From: Persicimonas caeni | Lineage (GTDB): Bacteria; Myxococcota_A; Bradymonadia; Bradymonadales; Bradymonadaceae | Length of the DNA: 64,000 nucleotides | Reading direction: 5' to 3' | Assembly: GCF_006517175.1 (NCBI RefSeq) | Contig: NZ_CP041186.1 | Location: 2,073,001-2,137,000, forward strand | Part shown: positions 38,926-49,315 of the stretch, in pieces | How positions within the stretch are numbered: position 1 is the first letter of the stretch | How the letters are laid out: each line of letters begins with the position of its first letter | Position numbers and translations under genes: made by a program | Notes under the pieces: model-generated | Seen by the model: only the letters and a program-made list of their open reading frames with translations | Database searches by the model: none | Told to the model about the DNA's origin: nothing

Positions 38926-38992
38926 TTTTTACCAATCGGTCGACCTCGTCCGTACAACCCATTGTCTGGGGAAATTGCAACGACCGTCTTCC
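38926..38992 (+). promoter_or_regulatory. Duplicated lipoprotein leader, copy 2
   Basis: Same sequence block as 37285-37350. Just before it, 38894-38908 carries TGCGAGGGCAAGATGC, a lone piece of the array repeat found at 32.2 and 33.1 kb. Confidence 0.6.
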
Positions 38993-39002
38993 AAATCTAC
39001 CT

Positions 39003-40247
39003 ATGTCGACACGCCCGATACTCGCCGCGCTGTTCGCCGTTTTCGCCGCGACGTCTCTTTCGTCGACCGGGTGCATCGACCTCGGCGAGGTCGACTGCAC
39101 CTCCGACGAGCAGTGTCGGTACGACCGGGTCTGCTCGCCGCAGGGATATTGCGTCTCGCCCAATCCGACTGGGCCTAGTCCCATCGAGCCGGGCCCCGAT
39201 ACCGGGCCCGACGTGCCCGAGCCGGAGCCCGCGCCGCGCATCGCGGCGAATCCGGCGCGGCTCGTCTTCGAGCGTATCGGCAACTCCGATCCCACCTGGC
39301 GGCGAGGGTGGCGTGAGACCGTCATTCGAAACGCAGGCACCCTTCCCTTGCGCATCGACGCCGTGAGCCTCACCGGCGACGAAGCGTTCGAGCTGGGAAC
39401 GCCACCCGACGCGGGCTGGCCCGATGAACTCGCCCCCGGCGAGTCGTTCGAGGTGCGCGTGTGGTACGGAACTCAGTCGAGCGCGCCGATGAGCGCCGAA
39501 CTCGTGGTCGAATCGAACGACCCGCGTGGCCCCTTTACCGTGCCGGTCTCTGCCGACCAGAACCCGCCGTGCATCGAGGTCGAGCCGGAGCGCAACATGG
39601 TGTTTCGCCCGCAGGCGCCCGGCGAGCGCATCGTCAAAGAGATCGTCATCACCAACTGCGCGACGCGGTCGAACCTCGCGCTCCGGGCCGTGCGCCTGGA
39701 GATCGACTCGGGCGGCGGCTTCTACCTGCCCGAGGATGCACTGCCGGAGCGACTACCCGAGCTCTCCGCGCTCGTCGACCCCGGCGAGTCGGTCGTCATC
39801 CCCATCGTCTATACAGGGCGCTCCTTCGAGTGGAACGAAGGCGAGGTCGTCATCGAGACGAACGTGCCCGACAAGCCAGTGATTCGCATCGGACTGTTGC
39901 GCGAGACCGACGCCAACGACTGCCCGGTCGCCCGCGCAGGCGCACGGCGAGAAGGCTCGGACGTCACGGTCCCGTTCGTGCGTAGCTTGCGCGCGCAGAC
40001 CGGCGAGACGGTCGAGTTGAGCGGCCTGGACAGCGTCGACCCGGATGGAGACGTGGAGCGGTACTCGTGGGAGATCGTCGCGCGGCCGGAGGGATCAGAG
40101 TCGGCGTTGATGCCCAACACGTTCTCATCGACGGTGAATCTACCGTTGGACGTGCCCGGTCAGTACTTGGTGGAGTTGGATGTCTGGGATGATCAGGGAG
40201 AGGCGAGCTGTGGCGGGGTGTCGAGGGTGACGGTGGTGGCGGAGTAG
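39003..40247 (+). CDS. Lipoprotein with Cys-rich head and choice-of-anchor/PKD-like domains
   Basis: 414 residues. Lipobox SSTGC (Cys24), then CIDLGEVDCTSDEQCRYDRV and CSPQGYC, nearly the same head as the protein at 37683. Two Ig-like repeats follow of the choice-of-anchor-D/ASPM-SPD-2-Hydin type (RLVFERIGNSDPTWRRGWRE then TVIRNAGTLPLRIDAVSL; VFRPQAPGERIVKEIVITNC). A final PKD-like domain (LSGLDSVDPDGDVERYSWEI, VPGQYLVELDVWDDQGEASC) resembles the middle of its neighbour. Likely a surface-exposed structural protein. The ATG at 39003 is preferred over upstream in-frame codons because the signal peptide starts there and the conserved leader ends just before it. Confidence 0.8.
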   Translation: MSTRPILAALFAVFAATSLSSTGCIDLGEVDCTSDEQCRYDRVCSPQGYCVSPNPTGPSPIEPGPDTGPDVPEPEPAPRIAANPARLVFERIGNSDPTWRRGWRETVIRNAGTLPLRIDAVSLTGDEAFELGTPPDAGWPDELAPGESFEVRVWYGTQSSAPMSAELVVESNDPRGPFTVPVSADQNPPCIEVEPERNMVFRPQAPGERIVKEIVITNCATRSNLALRAVRLEIDSGGGFYLPEDALPERLPELSALVDPGESVVIPIVYTGRSFEWNEGEVVIETNVPDKPVIRIGLLRETDANDCPVARAGARREGSDVTVPFVRSLRAQTGETVELSGLDSVDPDGDVERYSWEIVARPEGSESALMPNTFSSTVNLPLDVPGQYLVELDVWDDQGEASCGGVSRVTVVAE

Positions 40248-40304
40248 GTGAGCCGGGGCGGCGTAGGCCGCCCCTGGCGGTGTCACCCACCTGCGATACG
40301 TCGA

Positions 40305-40589
40305 TCAACCAAACGGGCTGGCTGCCGAGTCGGTGTAATACGGGTTATCGCCCGAGCTGTGGTCGGTCACGTCGATGATCTCGTTGATGTCGTCGCCGAA
40401 ATGCTCGCGCAAGATGCGCTCGATGCCCTGCTTGAGGGTGGCGGTCGACGCGGCGCAGCCTTGGCAGCCGCCGCTCATCTGGATGTACAGATTCTTCTCG
40501 AAATAATCGACCATCGCGATCTCGCCGCCGTGCCCGGCGACCATCGGATTGATCTCGTCGTTGATAACTTTCTGGATTTGGCGGCGCAT
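40305..40589 (-). CDS. NifU C-terminal-domain iron-sulfur scaffold protein
   Basis: A 94-residue protein consisting of a single NifU-like domain: NDEINPMVAGHGGEIAMVDY, then YIQMSGGCQGCAASTATLKQ with the CxxC (Cys42, Cys45) that holds a [4Fe-4S] cluster, and GIERILREHFGDDINEIIDV. Such proteins carry clusters to target apoproteins in the cytosol. The short tail HSSGDNPYYTDSAASPFG follows. Between it and the preceding gene lies a GGGGCGGC/GCCGCCCC hairpin (about 40255-40274). Confidence 0.9.
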   Translation of the reverse strand: MRRQIQKVINDEINPMVAGHGGEIAMVDYFEKNLYIQMSGGCQGCAASTATLKQGIERILREHFGDDINEIIDVTDHSSGDNPYYTDSAASPFG

Positions 40590-40709
40590 CTATTTACCTC
40601 TTCGTGTTTGTTGGCCGGTACTTTGTGTCTGCCTAACGATTGGCGCTGATTGACCATTCCACAACTAAAACCAAACGCACCACTATTGCAACATCGGCCG
40701 AGATCCTGT

Positions 40710-40738
40710 TCACTACAGACCTAAGTAAGTGAACACTA
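40710..40738. promoter_or_regulatory. Possible operator palindrome
   Basis: TGTTCACT and AGTGAACA, perfect 8-bp inverted halves 13 bases apart, in the divergent gap between the NifU-domain gene and the CxxCH lipoprotein. The spacing suits a dimeric regulator; no regulator can be named. Confidence 0.35.
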
Positions 40739-40766
40739 AACAAGCACCCTGCTCGGCCGGATATTC

Positions 40767-41045
40767 ATGCGCGCAACCACTCGACTCACCCAGCGTCTCT
40801 TCGCCTGCGCAGTCGCCCTCGCCTTTCTCGCTCCAGCCTGCTCGTCGTCTCCGGGAGACGACGGCGAAGGCCTCGACGAGGGCGTGACCTACCACAAGGA
40901 CATCAAGCCGGTGCTCGACAAGCGCTGCGGCGAGTGCCACGTGCCCGGCGGCGCCGGCCCGTACGCGCTCGAGGCGTGCCTGCGCCCGCAGGTCGAGGGC
41001 GGGTATTGCAATTCGTATCTGACGGATTGCAACGTGCAGTTTTGA
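40767..41045 (+). CDS. Short lipoprotein with one heme-binding CxxCH motif
   Basis: 92 residues with lipobox APAC (Cys25) and YHKDIKPVLDKRCGECHVPG, where CGECH (Cys54, Cys57, His58) is a c-type heme attachment site. The stretch to GGAGPYAL matches the start of long cytochrome-like lipoproteins common in this group, in which several hundred residues usually follow. Here the frame ends after ACLRPQVEGGYCNSYLTDC, directly before a palindromic repeat, so the gene may be a truncated remnant or a genuine minimal cytochrome. No clear Met ligand is present. Confidence 0.65.
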   Translation: MRATTRLTQRLFACAVALAFLAPACSSSPGDDGEGLDEGVTYHKDIKPVLDKRCGECHVPGGAGPYALEACLRPQVEGGYCNSYLTDCNVQF

Positions 41046-41050
41046 GATAG

Positions 41051-41206
41051 CTATTTGGGCGGACAAACTACGATTTTGGGGTTGCTCCAATCACCCGAGA
41101 CGATGATTTGAACGTCTATTTGGGCAGACAAACTACGATTTTGGGGTTGCTCCAATCACCCGAGACGATGATTTGAACGACCCTAAAATTGTAGTTTGTC
41201 TGCATC
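41051..41206. repeat. Palindromic element with GGACAAACTAC ends, partly duplicated
   Basis: A 65-bp direct repeat (41051-41115 and 41116-41180), beginning CTATTTGGGC and containing GACAAACTACGATTTTGGGG. After the second copy, CCCTAAAATTGTAGTTTGTC with TGC (41181-41203) is the reverse complement of the repeat's start with two mismatches. So one complete palindromic element is preceded by a duplicate of its left part. It is related to 12451-12551. Confidence 0.8.
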
Positions 41207-41222
41207 AATAGCCGCCCGAAAA

Positions 41223-43916
41223 TCAAATATCCTCCAAAAACGCCCGCGCATCCTCGGCCATATACTCCCGATACCGCACACAGCGGTCGATACTCTCGAG
41301 GGCCTGGCCCAGGTTGCGCTCCATGCCCTTGACCTTGCGCTCCTCTTTGCTGAAGAACGCCTCGACCTGGTCTTTGCGCGCCTTGGAGCAGAACGCCGAG
41401 CCGACCCAGGGGAGCGAGGTCGCGCTCTTGGCGCCGACCTTCTCGACGAGCGCGTCGTAGTTTTGCTCGAGCCACGACCAGGCGACCTCGCGGGTTTCGG
41501 GCTCGCCGAGCGTCGGTCCCATGAGCGTCCACGCATCCTGGGAGCGAATGGCGTCGGTGAGCAGCAGCTCGAGGGACTGTTTGACGAGTTCCGGGCTGCG
41601 GAAGCTCCCGAGCGCGCCGATGGTCGCCACGCGGGCCGACGGAGTCGGCGCCTTGGTGATGGCGGCGCGTAGTTTCTTCCAGAGCGCCTCGTCGCCGCTC
41701 CAGGCAGCGATACGAAGGGCGAGCTTGGCCTGCGGAATCGAGACGCTCGTCGGATCTTGGAGGTACTCTTTGGCCACGCCCTTCGCCTGCTCGATGACCT
41801 TTGTGTCGTTGGCCAAGTCCGCCGCCGCACGAATCACCTTCGGGCGCAACAAGCCGTCTTCGGCGGGCTCGCCGTCTTTGGGCGCGAACCCGAGGCGATT
41901 GACGTGCGGGTCGATGATCTTTTTGGCCCATGCGGTGAATTGGGCGCGGTTGGTCTCGTCGACGGCGTGTTCGTCGATGCCATACAGCGCGTCGATGACC
42001 TGCCCGACGATGACGCGGTGGTCTTCACGGGCCATATGCTCGACGAGCTTCAAGTAGTCGCCGTAGGCCAAACCGTGCGCTTCGACCAGGGCCTTGGCGT
42101 GCGGCAAGAGCGCGACCTTCTCGGGCATGCTCAACGCGTCGCGGTAGTCTTTGGCGAGCGCCACGAAGTGGTCGCCCGGGAGCTTCCAGTGGTAGTAGCC
42201 GGCCTCGTCGGCGTTTGGGTGGATCCACGCCGGGCAGGTATCGCCGGCGAGGGTCAGCGTCTTCTTAGGCGCGTCGAGCACCTCGCAGGTGCGCACGACC
42301 TTGCCGTCCGCCTCGTACTTGATGCACATCGGGATATGCCACGGCTCGCCGTGGTCGGCGGTGCTGCCGGCGGGCAGGTAGCGCGACTGCTCGAGCTGCA
42401 CGGTCGTCTTGCCCGCCTCGCACTTGTAGTCGAGCTCGACGAGCGGCGTGCCCGGTTGATCCAAAAACTGGCGAATGGTCTGCTCGACGGGCTTGCCGGA
42501 GACCTCCTGCCAGGCGCTCAGAAGCTCTTTGGTAGTGCCGTTTCCATGCGCGTTGGCCTCCAGATGCGCGCGGACGCCGTCACGAAAATCTTCCTCGCCC
42601 AGCCAAGACTCGAACATCTGCAAGACGGCGCGTCCCTTGGTGTAGGTGATGCCGTCGAAGGCGTTCATCACGTCGCCGCCGTCGCGAATCGGCTGGCGAA
42701 TGGCGCGGGCATGCGCGAGGGCGTCGGCGCTCATGACCCGCAACGAGCCTTTGACCGCGTCGATGCGCGGTTCGAGCTCGGGCGCGACCTCGGCGAGGGT
42801 GCGCGTGGCCATCCAGGTGGCGAACGCCTCGTTGAGCCAGATGTCGTTCCACCAGGCGGGGGTGACGTAGTTGCCGAACCACATATGCGCGAACTCGTGC
42901 GCCATGACGCTCTGCAGCGCGTACTTGTCGCCCGGGGTGGCGTTGTCCGGGTCGACCAGCAGCAGGCGCTCTCGGAAGGTCACCAAGCCGACGTTTTCCA
43001 TCGCGCCGGCCCAGAAGTTGGGCACGGCGACCATGTCGATCTTGGCGTAGGGAAGCTCCATGCCGAAGTAGTCGGTCTGCGCCTTCAACAGAGCGGGCGC
43101 GACGTCGAGCGCGTACTTGGCGAGCTTGGACTTGCCTTTGGTGGTGATGACCCGAAGCGGCACGCCCGGAATGGCGTCTTTGGGGGCCTCGAGGACCTCG
43201 AGGGGGCCTGCGGCGAACGCGACCAGGTAGGTCGGCAGCGGCTCGGTCGACGCGTAATCGTAGACGACCCGGTCGCCCTCTTCGGTTACGCTCGAGGTCG
43301 GCGTGTTGGCGAAGGCTTTTTGGCCGTCGGGCACCGTGATGCGCACGTCGAACGGTGTCTTGAAGCGCGGCTCGTCGAAGGACGGAAACGCCTCGCGCGC
43401 CGACAGCGGCTGGAATTGGGTAAACGCATACCAGTCGTCGCCGTCTTTGACGCGGTAGAGCCCGTGGGGCTTCTCGTCGAGCGGAGCGGTGTACTCGAAG
43501 ACCAGCGCTGTCTTCGCCTGCAGCTTCGACGGCCCGATGGGCTCGTCGAGAGCGACGGTCACCCCGCCGTTTTTGCCCTCGACGACCTTCGCTTCGTATT
43601 TCGCCTTGCCCACGTTGACCCACACGCGCTCGATGTCGAGGTCTTTGGCGTGCAGATCGATCCGGTCAGTCGCCTCGGCCAACTCGACGGTGATCGAGGC
43701 GGTGCCCGAGAAGGTCTCCTCGGCCGGGTCGAGCTCGAGGCTGAGCCGGTAGTGCGTCGGCACGGCCGTGTCGGAAAGGCGCTCGTCGCCGTCGAAGGGT
43801 TCGATTTGAGCAGCGGCCATCTTGGTGTCGACGGCCTTTTCGCCCGTTTCAGGGGGCGTGGCGCAACCGGTCGTGATCAAGGTGGCGCTGCACAGGATCA
43901 ATGCAATACGTTTCAT
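41223..43916 (-). CDS. M1-family aminopeptidase, lipoprotein
   Basis: Zinc aminopeptidase of 897 residues, exported and lipid-anchored (lipobox ITTGC, Cys18). The start ATG at 43916 is chosen for the signal peptide; a longer frame upstream has no such logic. Exopeptidase motif GAMENVGL near 315, zinc site HEFAHMWFGNYVTPAWWNDI then WLNEAF (His340, Glu341, His344, Glu363), and a conserved Tyr in DGITYTKGRAVL. The C-terminal ERAP1-like helical domain (about 520-890) completes the aminopeptidase-N layout. It likely trims peptides outside the cytoplasmic membrane, a fit for an organism feeding on protein. Confidence 0.92.
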   Translation of the reverse strand: MKRIALILCSATLITTGCATPPETGEKAVDTKMAAAQIEPFDGDERLSDTAVPTHYRLSLELDPAEETFSGTASITVELAEATDRIDLHAKDLDIERVWVNVGKAKYEAKVVEGKNGGVTVALDEPIGPSKLQAKTALVFEYTAPLDEKPHGLYRVKDGDDWYAFTQFQPLSAREAFPSFDEPRFKTPFDVRITVPDGQKAFANTPTSSVTEEGDRVVYDYASTEPLPTYLVAFAAGPLEVLEAPKDAIPGVPLRVITTKGKSKLAKYALDVAPALLKAQTDYFGMELPYAKIDMVAVPNFWAGAMENVGLVTFRERLLLVDPDNATPGDKYALQSVMAHEFAHMWFGNYVTPAWWNDIWLNEAFATWMATRTLAEVAPELEPRIDAVKGSLRVMSADALAHARAIRQPIRDGGDVMNAFDGITYTKGRAVLQMFESWLGEEDFRDGVRAHLEANAHGNGTTKELLSAWQEVSGKPVEQTIRQFLDQPGTPLVELDYKCEAGKTTVQLEQSRYLPAGSTADHGEPWHIPMCIKYEADGKVVRTCEVLDAPKKTLTLAGDTCPAWIHPNADEAGYYHWKLPGDHFVALAKDYRDALSMPEKVALLPHAKALVEAHGLAYGDYLKLVEHMAREDHRVIVGQVIDALYGIDEHAVDETNRAQFTAWAKKIIDPHVNRLGFAPKDGEPAEDGLLRPKVIRAAADLANDTKVIEQAKGVAKEYLQDPTSVSIPQAKLALRIAAWSGDEALWKKLRAAITKAPTPSARVATIGALGSFRSPELVKQSLELLLTDAIRSQDAWTLMGPTLGEPETREVAWSWLEQNYDALVEKVGAKSATSLPWVGSAFCSKARKDQVEAFFSKEERKVKGMERNLGQALESIDRCVRYREYMAEDARAFLEDI

Positions 43917-44183
43917 GAAAGCCAATGGGCTCGAGTGAGCGAAATTTTTGCAGTTCGTTGGCTGTATACCGTTGCGTGCCGGAATTGGAAACTGGCAACT
44001 GGGGGCGAAAAATCCGAGGAGCGTGCGCCTTGCAGGAGAGCAGCGCCATCTATTAAAGGCTAAGTTCATTAGAGAGTTGCGAATCGGCAAGGCTTACAGC
44101 AACGCGACTCCCCCATGGCCCAGCCCCTCATAGCGAGCGCTGCGCATCGGCAAGGCAGACCCTTTCGTAAGTTCGTAACAACC

Positions 44184-45200
44184 ATGACCGACGTAACCGA
44201 CACCAATCCCTTGAGCGTCGCCCCGATGATGCGGCGCACCGACCGCCATTTTCGCTATATGCTGCGCCTGTTCACCAAGCGCACGCTGCTCTACAGCGAG
44301 ATGGTCCACACCCGGGAAGTCCTCGACTCGGACCGCGACCGCGCGCTGGGCTACTCCGAGCCGGAGAAGCCGCTGTCGCTGCAGCTTGGCGGCGACGACC
44401 CGATGCAGATGGCCGAGTGCGCACGCATCGCCGAGGCGGTGGGCTACGACGAGGTCAACATCAACGTGGGCTGCCCCTCGAGCCGGGTGCAGTCGGGCAA
44501 TTTCGGGGTCTGCTTGATGGGCCAGCCCGATGTGGTCGCCGCGTGCGTCGAGGCGATGCGCGAGGCAGTCGATATCCCGGTGACCGTCAAGCACCGCATC
44601 GGCTTCGACCACCAGGACAGCTACGAGGATATGGCCCACTTCGTACGCGTGGTGCGCGATGCGGGCTGCACGCGGTTTACGGTGCACGCCCGAAAGGCTT
44701 GGCTCAAAGGCCTGAGCCCCAAGGAGAACCGCAACGTGCCCCCGCTTCGCTACGAAGAGGTCTACCGCCTCAAAGAAGAGTTTCCGGAGCTGTTCGTCGA
44801 GATCAACGGCGGCATCAAGACCTTCGACGAGGTCGAAGAGCACCTCGAGAAGGTCGACGCGGTGATGATCGGGCGCGCGGCCTACGACACACCATATATC
44901 TTCGCCGAGGCCGACAAGCGCATCTACGGCGACGACTTCGAGCCGCCCACGCGCCACGAGGTCGTCGAGGCGATGTTGCCGTACGTCGAGGAGCGTTTGA
45001 CCGAAGGCGACAAGCTCTCGTACATCGGCACGCACATGATGAACTTGTTCGCCTACCAGCCCGGCGCCAGCCGCTGGCGCCGCCACCTGAGCGAGCATAT
45101 GCACCACGACGAGGCGGGACCGGAGGTGCTCGAGCAGGCGTTGGCGTTGGTGCCGCGGGGCGGGCGTTGCTCACCTGAAACACGCTCAGAGAAACCATGA
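44184..45200 (+). CDS. dusA: tRNA-dihydrouridine(20/20a) synthase DusA
   Basis: Flavin enzyme reducing uridine in the tRNA D-loop. 338 residues with SVAPMMRRTDRHFRYMLRLF, VNINVGCPSSRVQSGNFGVC (the last Cys is the catalytic acid), VKHRIGFDHQDSYEDM, FTVHARKAWLKGLSPKENRN and INGGIKTFDEVEEHLE, all diagnostic for the DusA subgroup. The ATG at 44184 is the start where family similarity begins. The stop overlaps the next gene (ATGA). Confidence 0.95.
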   Translation: MTDVTDTNPLSVAPMMRRTDRHFRYMLRLFTKRTLLYSEMVHTREVLDSDRDRALGYSEPEKPLSLQLGGDDPMQMAECARIAEAVGYDEVNINVGCPSSRVQSGNFGVCLMGQPDVVAACVEAMREAVDIPVTVKHRIGFDHQDSYEDMAHFVRVVRDAGCTRFTVHARKAWLKGLSPKENRNVPPLRYEEVYRLKEEFPELFVEINGGIKTFDEVEEHLEKVDAVMIGRAAYDTPYIFAEADKRIYGDDFEPPTRHEVVEAMLPYVEERLTEGDKLSYIGTHMMNLFAYQPGASRWRRHLSEHMHHDEAGPEVLEQALALVPRGGRCSPETRSEKP

Positions 45201-45679
45201 TGGACATCAAAGATACACTGAAACGACCGGCGGTCATGTGGACCGCGCTGGCGCTGATCCTCATCATCGGCGCGCTGATGGTGCCCATCGAGTGGGTACG
45301 CTCGGTCGGTGACTTCTTGGGTGAGGAGGAGCAGGCCACCGACGTCTTCTCCGACTCGGTCGCCGGTGTCGACAAGGCACTGGCAGCCGGCGCGTCGGTC
45401 GAGATGAGCGACGCACGCCTCGCCGAGATGCGCCCCCACCTGCAGGTGCGCCGCCTGGCCACCACCGGCCCGATGACCCACGAAGACGTCGTCGAGGCCA
45501 CTGAGATGATGCGCGATTTCAACGCCCAGATCGCCTCTCAAGAACTCGAAGGCTCCAAAGAAGCGCTGCGAAACGAGCGCAACCGCCGCCTCGCCGAAGC
45601 CTTCCCCCGCCTCGATGCCGCCAAGATCGGCCCCACCCTTGCCGAATTGAACTCGCAGCTGGAAACAGCAAAAGATTAG
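45197..45679 (+). CDS. Small single-pass membrane protein, unknown
   Basis: 160 residues. One membrane segment (about 13-33, VMWTALALILIIGALMVPIE) and then a long, mostly helical, charged tail with no recognised motif. Start MMDIKDTL overlaps dusA by 4 bp, implying translational coupling, but no functional link to tRNA modification is evident. I do not recognise the family. Confidence 0.65.
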   Translation: MMDIKDTLKRPAVMWTALALILIIGALMVPIEWVRSVGDFLGEEEQATDVFSDSVAGVDKALAAGASVEMSDARLAEMRPHLQVRRLATTGPMTHEDVVEATEMMRDFNAQIASQELEGSKEALRNERNRRLAEAFPRLDAAKIGPTLAELNSQLETAKD

Positions 45680-45680
45680 T

Positions 45681-45754
45681 CACCACAGAGGGCACAGGGC
45701 CCACGGGGAAAGACTAGAACGCCCTTCTCCGTGAGCCCCGTGTGCTCCGTGGTG
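45681..45754. terminator. Short-period palindrome, second copy
   Basis: Left arm begins CACCACAGAGGGCACAGGGC and ends ACGGGGAAAG; right arm TTCTCCGTGAGCCCCGTG then TGCTCCGTGGTG. Same plan and partly the same sequence as 9690-9763, again between two convergent genes, so a bidirectional terminator is likely. Confidence 0.65.
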
Positions 45755-45768
45755 ATACCTGTCGTTCC

Positions 45769-47364
<1,596 letters not shown>

Positions 47365-47569
47365 CGTTGCCTTTTCCTTGTTCAAGTTTGCGGCGGCTCG
47401 TGCTCGGAAGCTATAACCCCGAGTTGCCCTCGGTCAAGATTAGGGCCATGGCTCCCATCCCGTTTGTCTCGATCCACTAACAGGTGCAAGATGGGGTTGC
47501 AAGCCGGGGATAAGAATCAATAATTTGGGTTGGGTTGAGAACAATTCGACGGCCCTGCAGGACCGCGGC

Positions 47570-47695
47570 GCCTGCTACATAAGCAATTAAGGACATGAGG
47601 GCTGCGCATCGGAAATACGACTCAAATCGCCCCCCTCAATCCGAGACACGTCTCAAATCGCAACCCCTATGTCCTTAATTGTTTATGTAGAAGGC
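47570..47695. repeat. Inverted-repeat element (27-bp ends)
   Basis: GCCTGCTACATAAGCAATTA continuing to GGACAT (47570-47596) is mirrored at 47669-47695 with two mismatches in 27. The 72-bp interior has two copies of CTCAAATCGC. It fills much of the 359-base gap behind the response regulator gene and before pckA. The long stem could stop transcription from the regulator gene; no transposase is present. Confidence 0.7.
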
Positions 47696-47723
47696 TTCAC
47701 TGCAATCGAGACCTTTCAGCCTC

Positions 47724-49106
47724 CTAATCCTGATCAATGCCGTACTTCTCCAGCTTGTAGTACAGCGCGCTCGTCTTGATGCCCAACAGCCGGGCCGTCT
47801 CGGTCTTGACCCCCTCGGCTTTATCGTAAGCACGAAGGATCAACTGCTTCTCCAAATCCTCCAAAATCTCCGGCAGACTGCGCTCTCCCTGGGGGATCTC
47901 GAGCATGTTCTGATTCTTGCGTCCGATGATCGCCGGCGGCAGGTCCGCCAGGCGAATCTTGTCGCCCTCGGCGAAGACGAGCGCATGCTCGATGACGTTT
48001 TCGAGCTCGCGCACGTTGCCTGGCCACTTGTACGAGCGCAGCGCGCCCATGGCGTCGGGGGCGAGGCCGTCGACTTGGCTGCGGGTGCGCGAGGCGAGCT
48101 TGTCGATGAAGTGGCCGACCAACAGGTCGATGTCGCTGGGGCGCTCGCGAAGCGCCGGCAGGGTGATCGGGATGATGTGCAGCCGGTAGAAGAGGTCCTC
48201 GCGAAAGTTACCCTCCTCGACCTGCTCTTTGATGTCTTTGTTGGTCGCCGTGATCACGCGCACGTCGACCTCGATGGTCTCCTCGCCACCGACGCGCTCG
48301 AAGGAGCGCTCCTGGAGCACGCGAAGGAGCTTGAGCTGGATGGACGGGCTGATGTCGCCGATTTCGTCCAGAAAGATGGTGCCGCCGTCGGCCAACTCGA
48401 AGCGCCCCAGCCGACGCTTGTGCGCGCCGGTGAACGCGCCCTTCTCGTGACCGAACAGTTCCGATTCCAACAGCGTCTCGGCCAGCGCCGAGCAGTTGAC
48501 TCGGATGAACGGGCCGTCTTTGCGCGTCGACGCCTCGTGGATGGCGCGCGCCACCAACTCCTTGCCGGTGCCCGACTCCCCGTAGATATAGACGGTGCTG
48601 TCGGTCGGGGCGACCTTCTCGACCATCTTGAAGACCTCGCGCATCGCCTCGGAATCACCGACGATGTCGAAATCGTCGAGGTGGCCGGCGTCGCGGCGCA
48701 GCATCTCGTTTTCGCTGCTGAGCCGCTCGGTCTCCTTGCGCGAAGCCTGCACCTCGAGCGCCTTTTTGATCTTGGTGCGCAGCAGGTCGGGCGGAAACGG
48801 CTTGGGGATGAAGTCGAAGGCGCCGTGCTTCATCGCCTCGACCGCCTTCTCGATGCTGCCAAAGGCGGTCACGATCATGACCAGCGTCTCCGAATCTTTG
48901 GAGAGCACCGTCTCGAGCACCTCCATGCCGCCGACCTCGTCCATCTTCAGGTCGGTGATGACCAGGTCGGGCTTTCGCTGGTCGAAGGCCTCTAGGCCCA
49001 ACCGGCCGTTAGCCGCCGCGGTCGCCTCGAAGCCCATGCGCTCGACCACTTGCGTGATCCCTTCGCGCAGGGTGTCGTTGTCTTCGATGATGAGTATATG
49101 TGGCAT
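47724..49106 (-). CDS. NtrC-family sigma54-dependent response regulator
   Basis: 460 residues. Receiver domain (1-120) with phosphorylation site Asp52 in VITDLKMDE and Lys in IPKPF; AAA+ domain (about 150-380) with GESGTGKE Walker A, the sigma54-contact loop [19 protein letters not shown] Walker B and the arginine-finger region [11 protein letters not shown]-terminal Fis-type helix-turn-helix ([20 protein letters not shown]). It activates sigma54 promoters after phosphorylation, most likely by the kinase encoded 209 bases upstream on the same strand. Target genes are unknown; I saw no clear GG-N10-GC promoter nearby. Confidence 0.95.
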   Translation of the reverse strand: MPHILIIEDNDTLREGITQVVERMGFEATAAANGRLGLEAFDQRKPDLVITDLKMDEVGGMEVLETVLSKDSETLVMIVTAFGSIEKAVEAMKHGAFDFIPKPFPPDLLRTKIKKALEVQASRKETERLSSENEMLRRDAGHLDDFDIVGDSEAMREVFKMVEKVAPTDSTVYIYGESGTGKELVARAIHEASTRKDGPFIRVNCSALAETLLESELFGHEKGAFTGAHKRRLGRFELADGGTIFLDEIGDISPSIQLKLLRVLQERSFERVGGEETIEVDVRVITATNKDIKEQVEEGNFREDLFYRLHIIPITLPALRERPSDIDLLVGHFIDKLASRTRSQVDGLAPDAMGALRSYKWPGNVRELENVIEHALVFAEGDKIRLADLPPAIIGRKNQNMLEIPQGERSLPEILEDLEKQLILRAYDKAEGVKTETARLLGIKTSALYYKLEKYGIDQD

Positions 49107-49140
49107 TGTATACCTTCAATTTGGCTAAGCTCAGCTTTTC

Positions 49141-49301
49141 GGCGCCCCCCATCCGCTTCGCGCTGTACTACGCGCTCGGCACCTTCCCCGGGGGGAAGGG
49201 TTGCCTCCGCCATAAAGCTACCAATGTGGTTCTCGCAAGGACATCCCTTCCCCCCGGGGAAGGTGCCCGTAGCGCAGCGAAGGGCGGATGGGGGTCCTCG
49301 G
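49141..49301. repeat. Palindromic element, copy 2 (CCTTCCCC family)
   Basis: Outer inverted repeats (GGCGCCCCCCATCCG at 49141; CGGATGGGGGTCC at 49285) enclose two hairpins ACCTTCCCC/GGGGAAGG (49181-49199) and CCCTTCCCC/GGGGAAGG (49236-49263). It is homologous to 11949-12113. It sits between the histidine kinase and response regulator genes of one probable operon. Confidence 0.85.
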
Positions 49302-49315
49302 AAACCTGTACCGCC

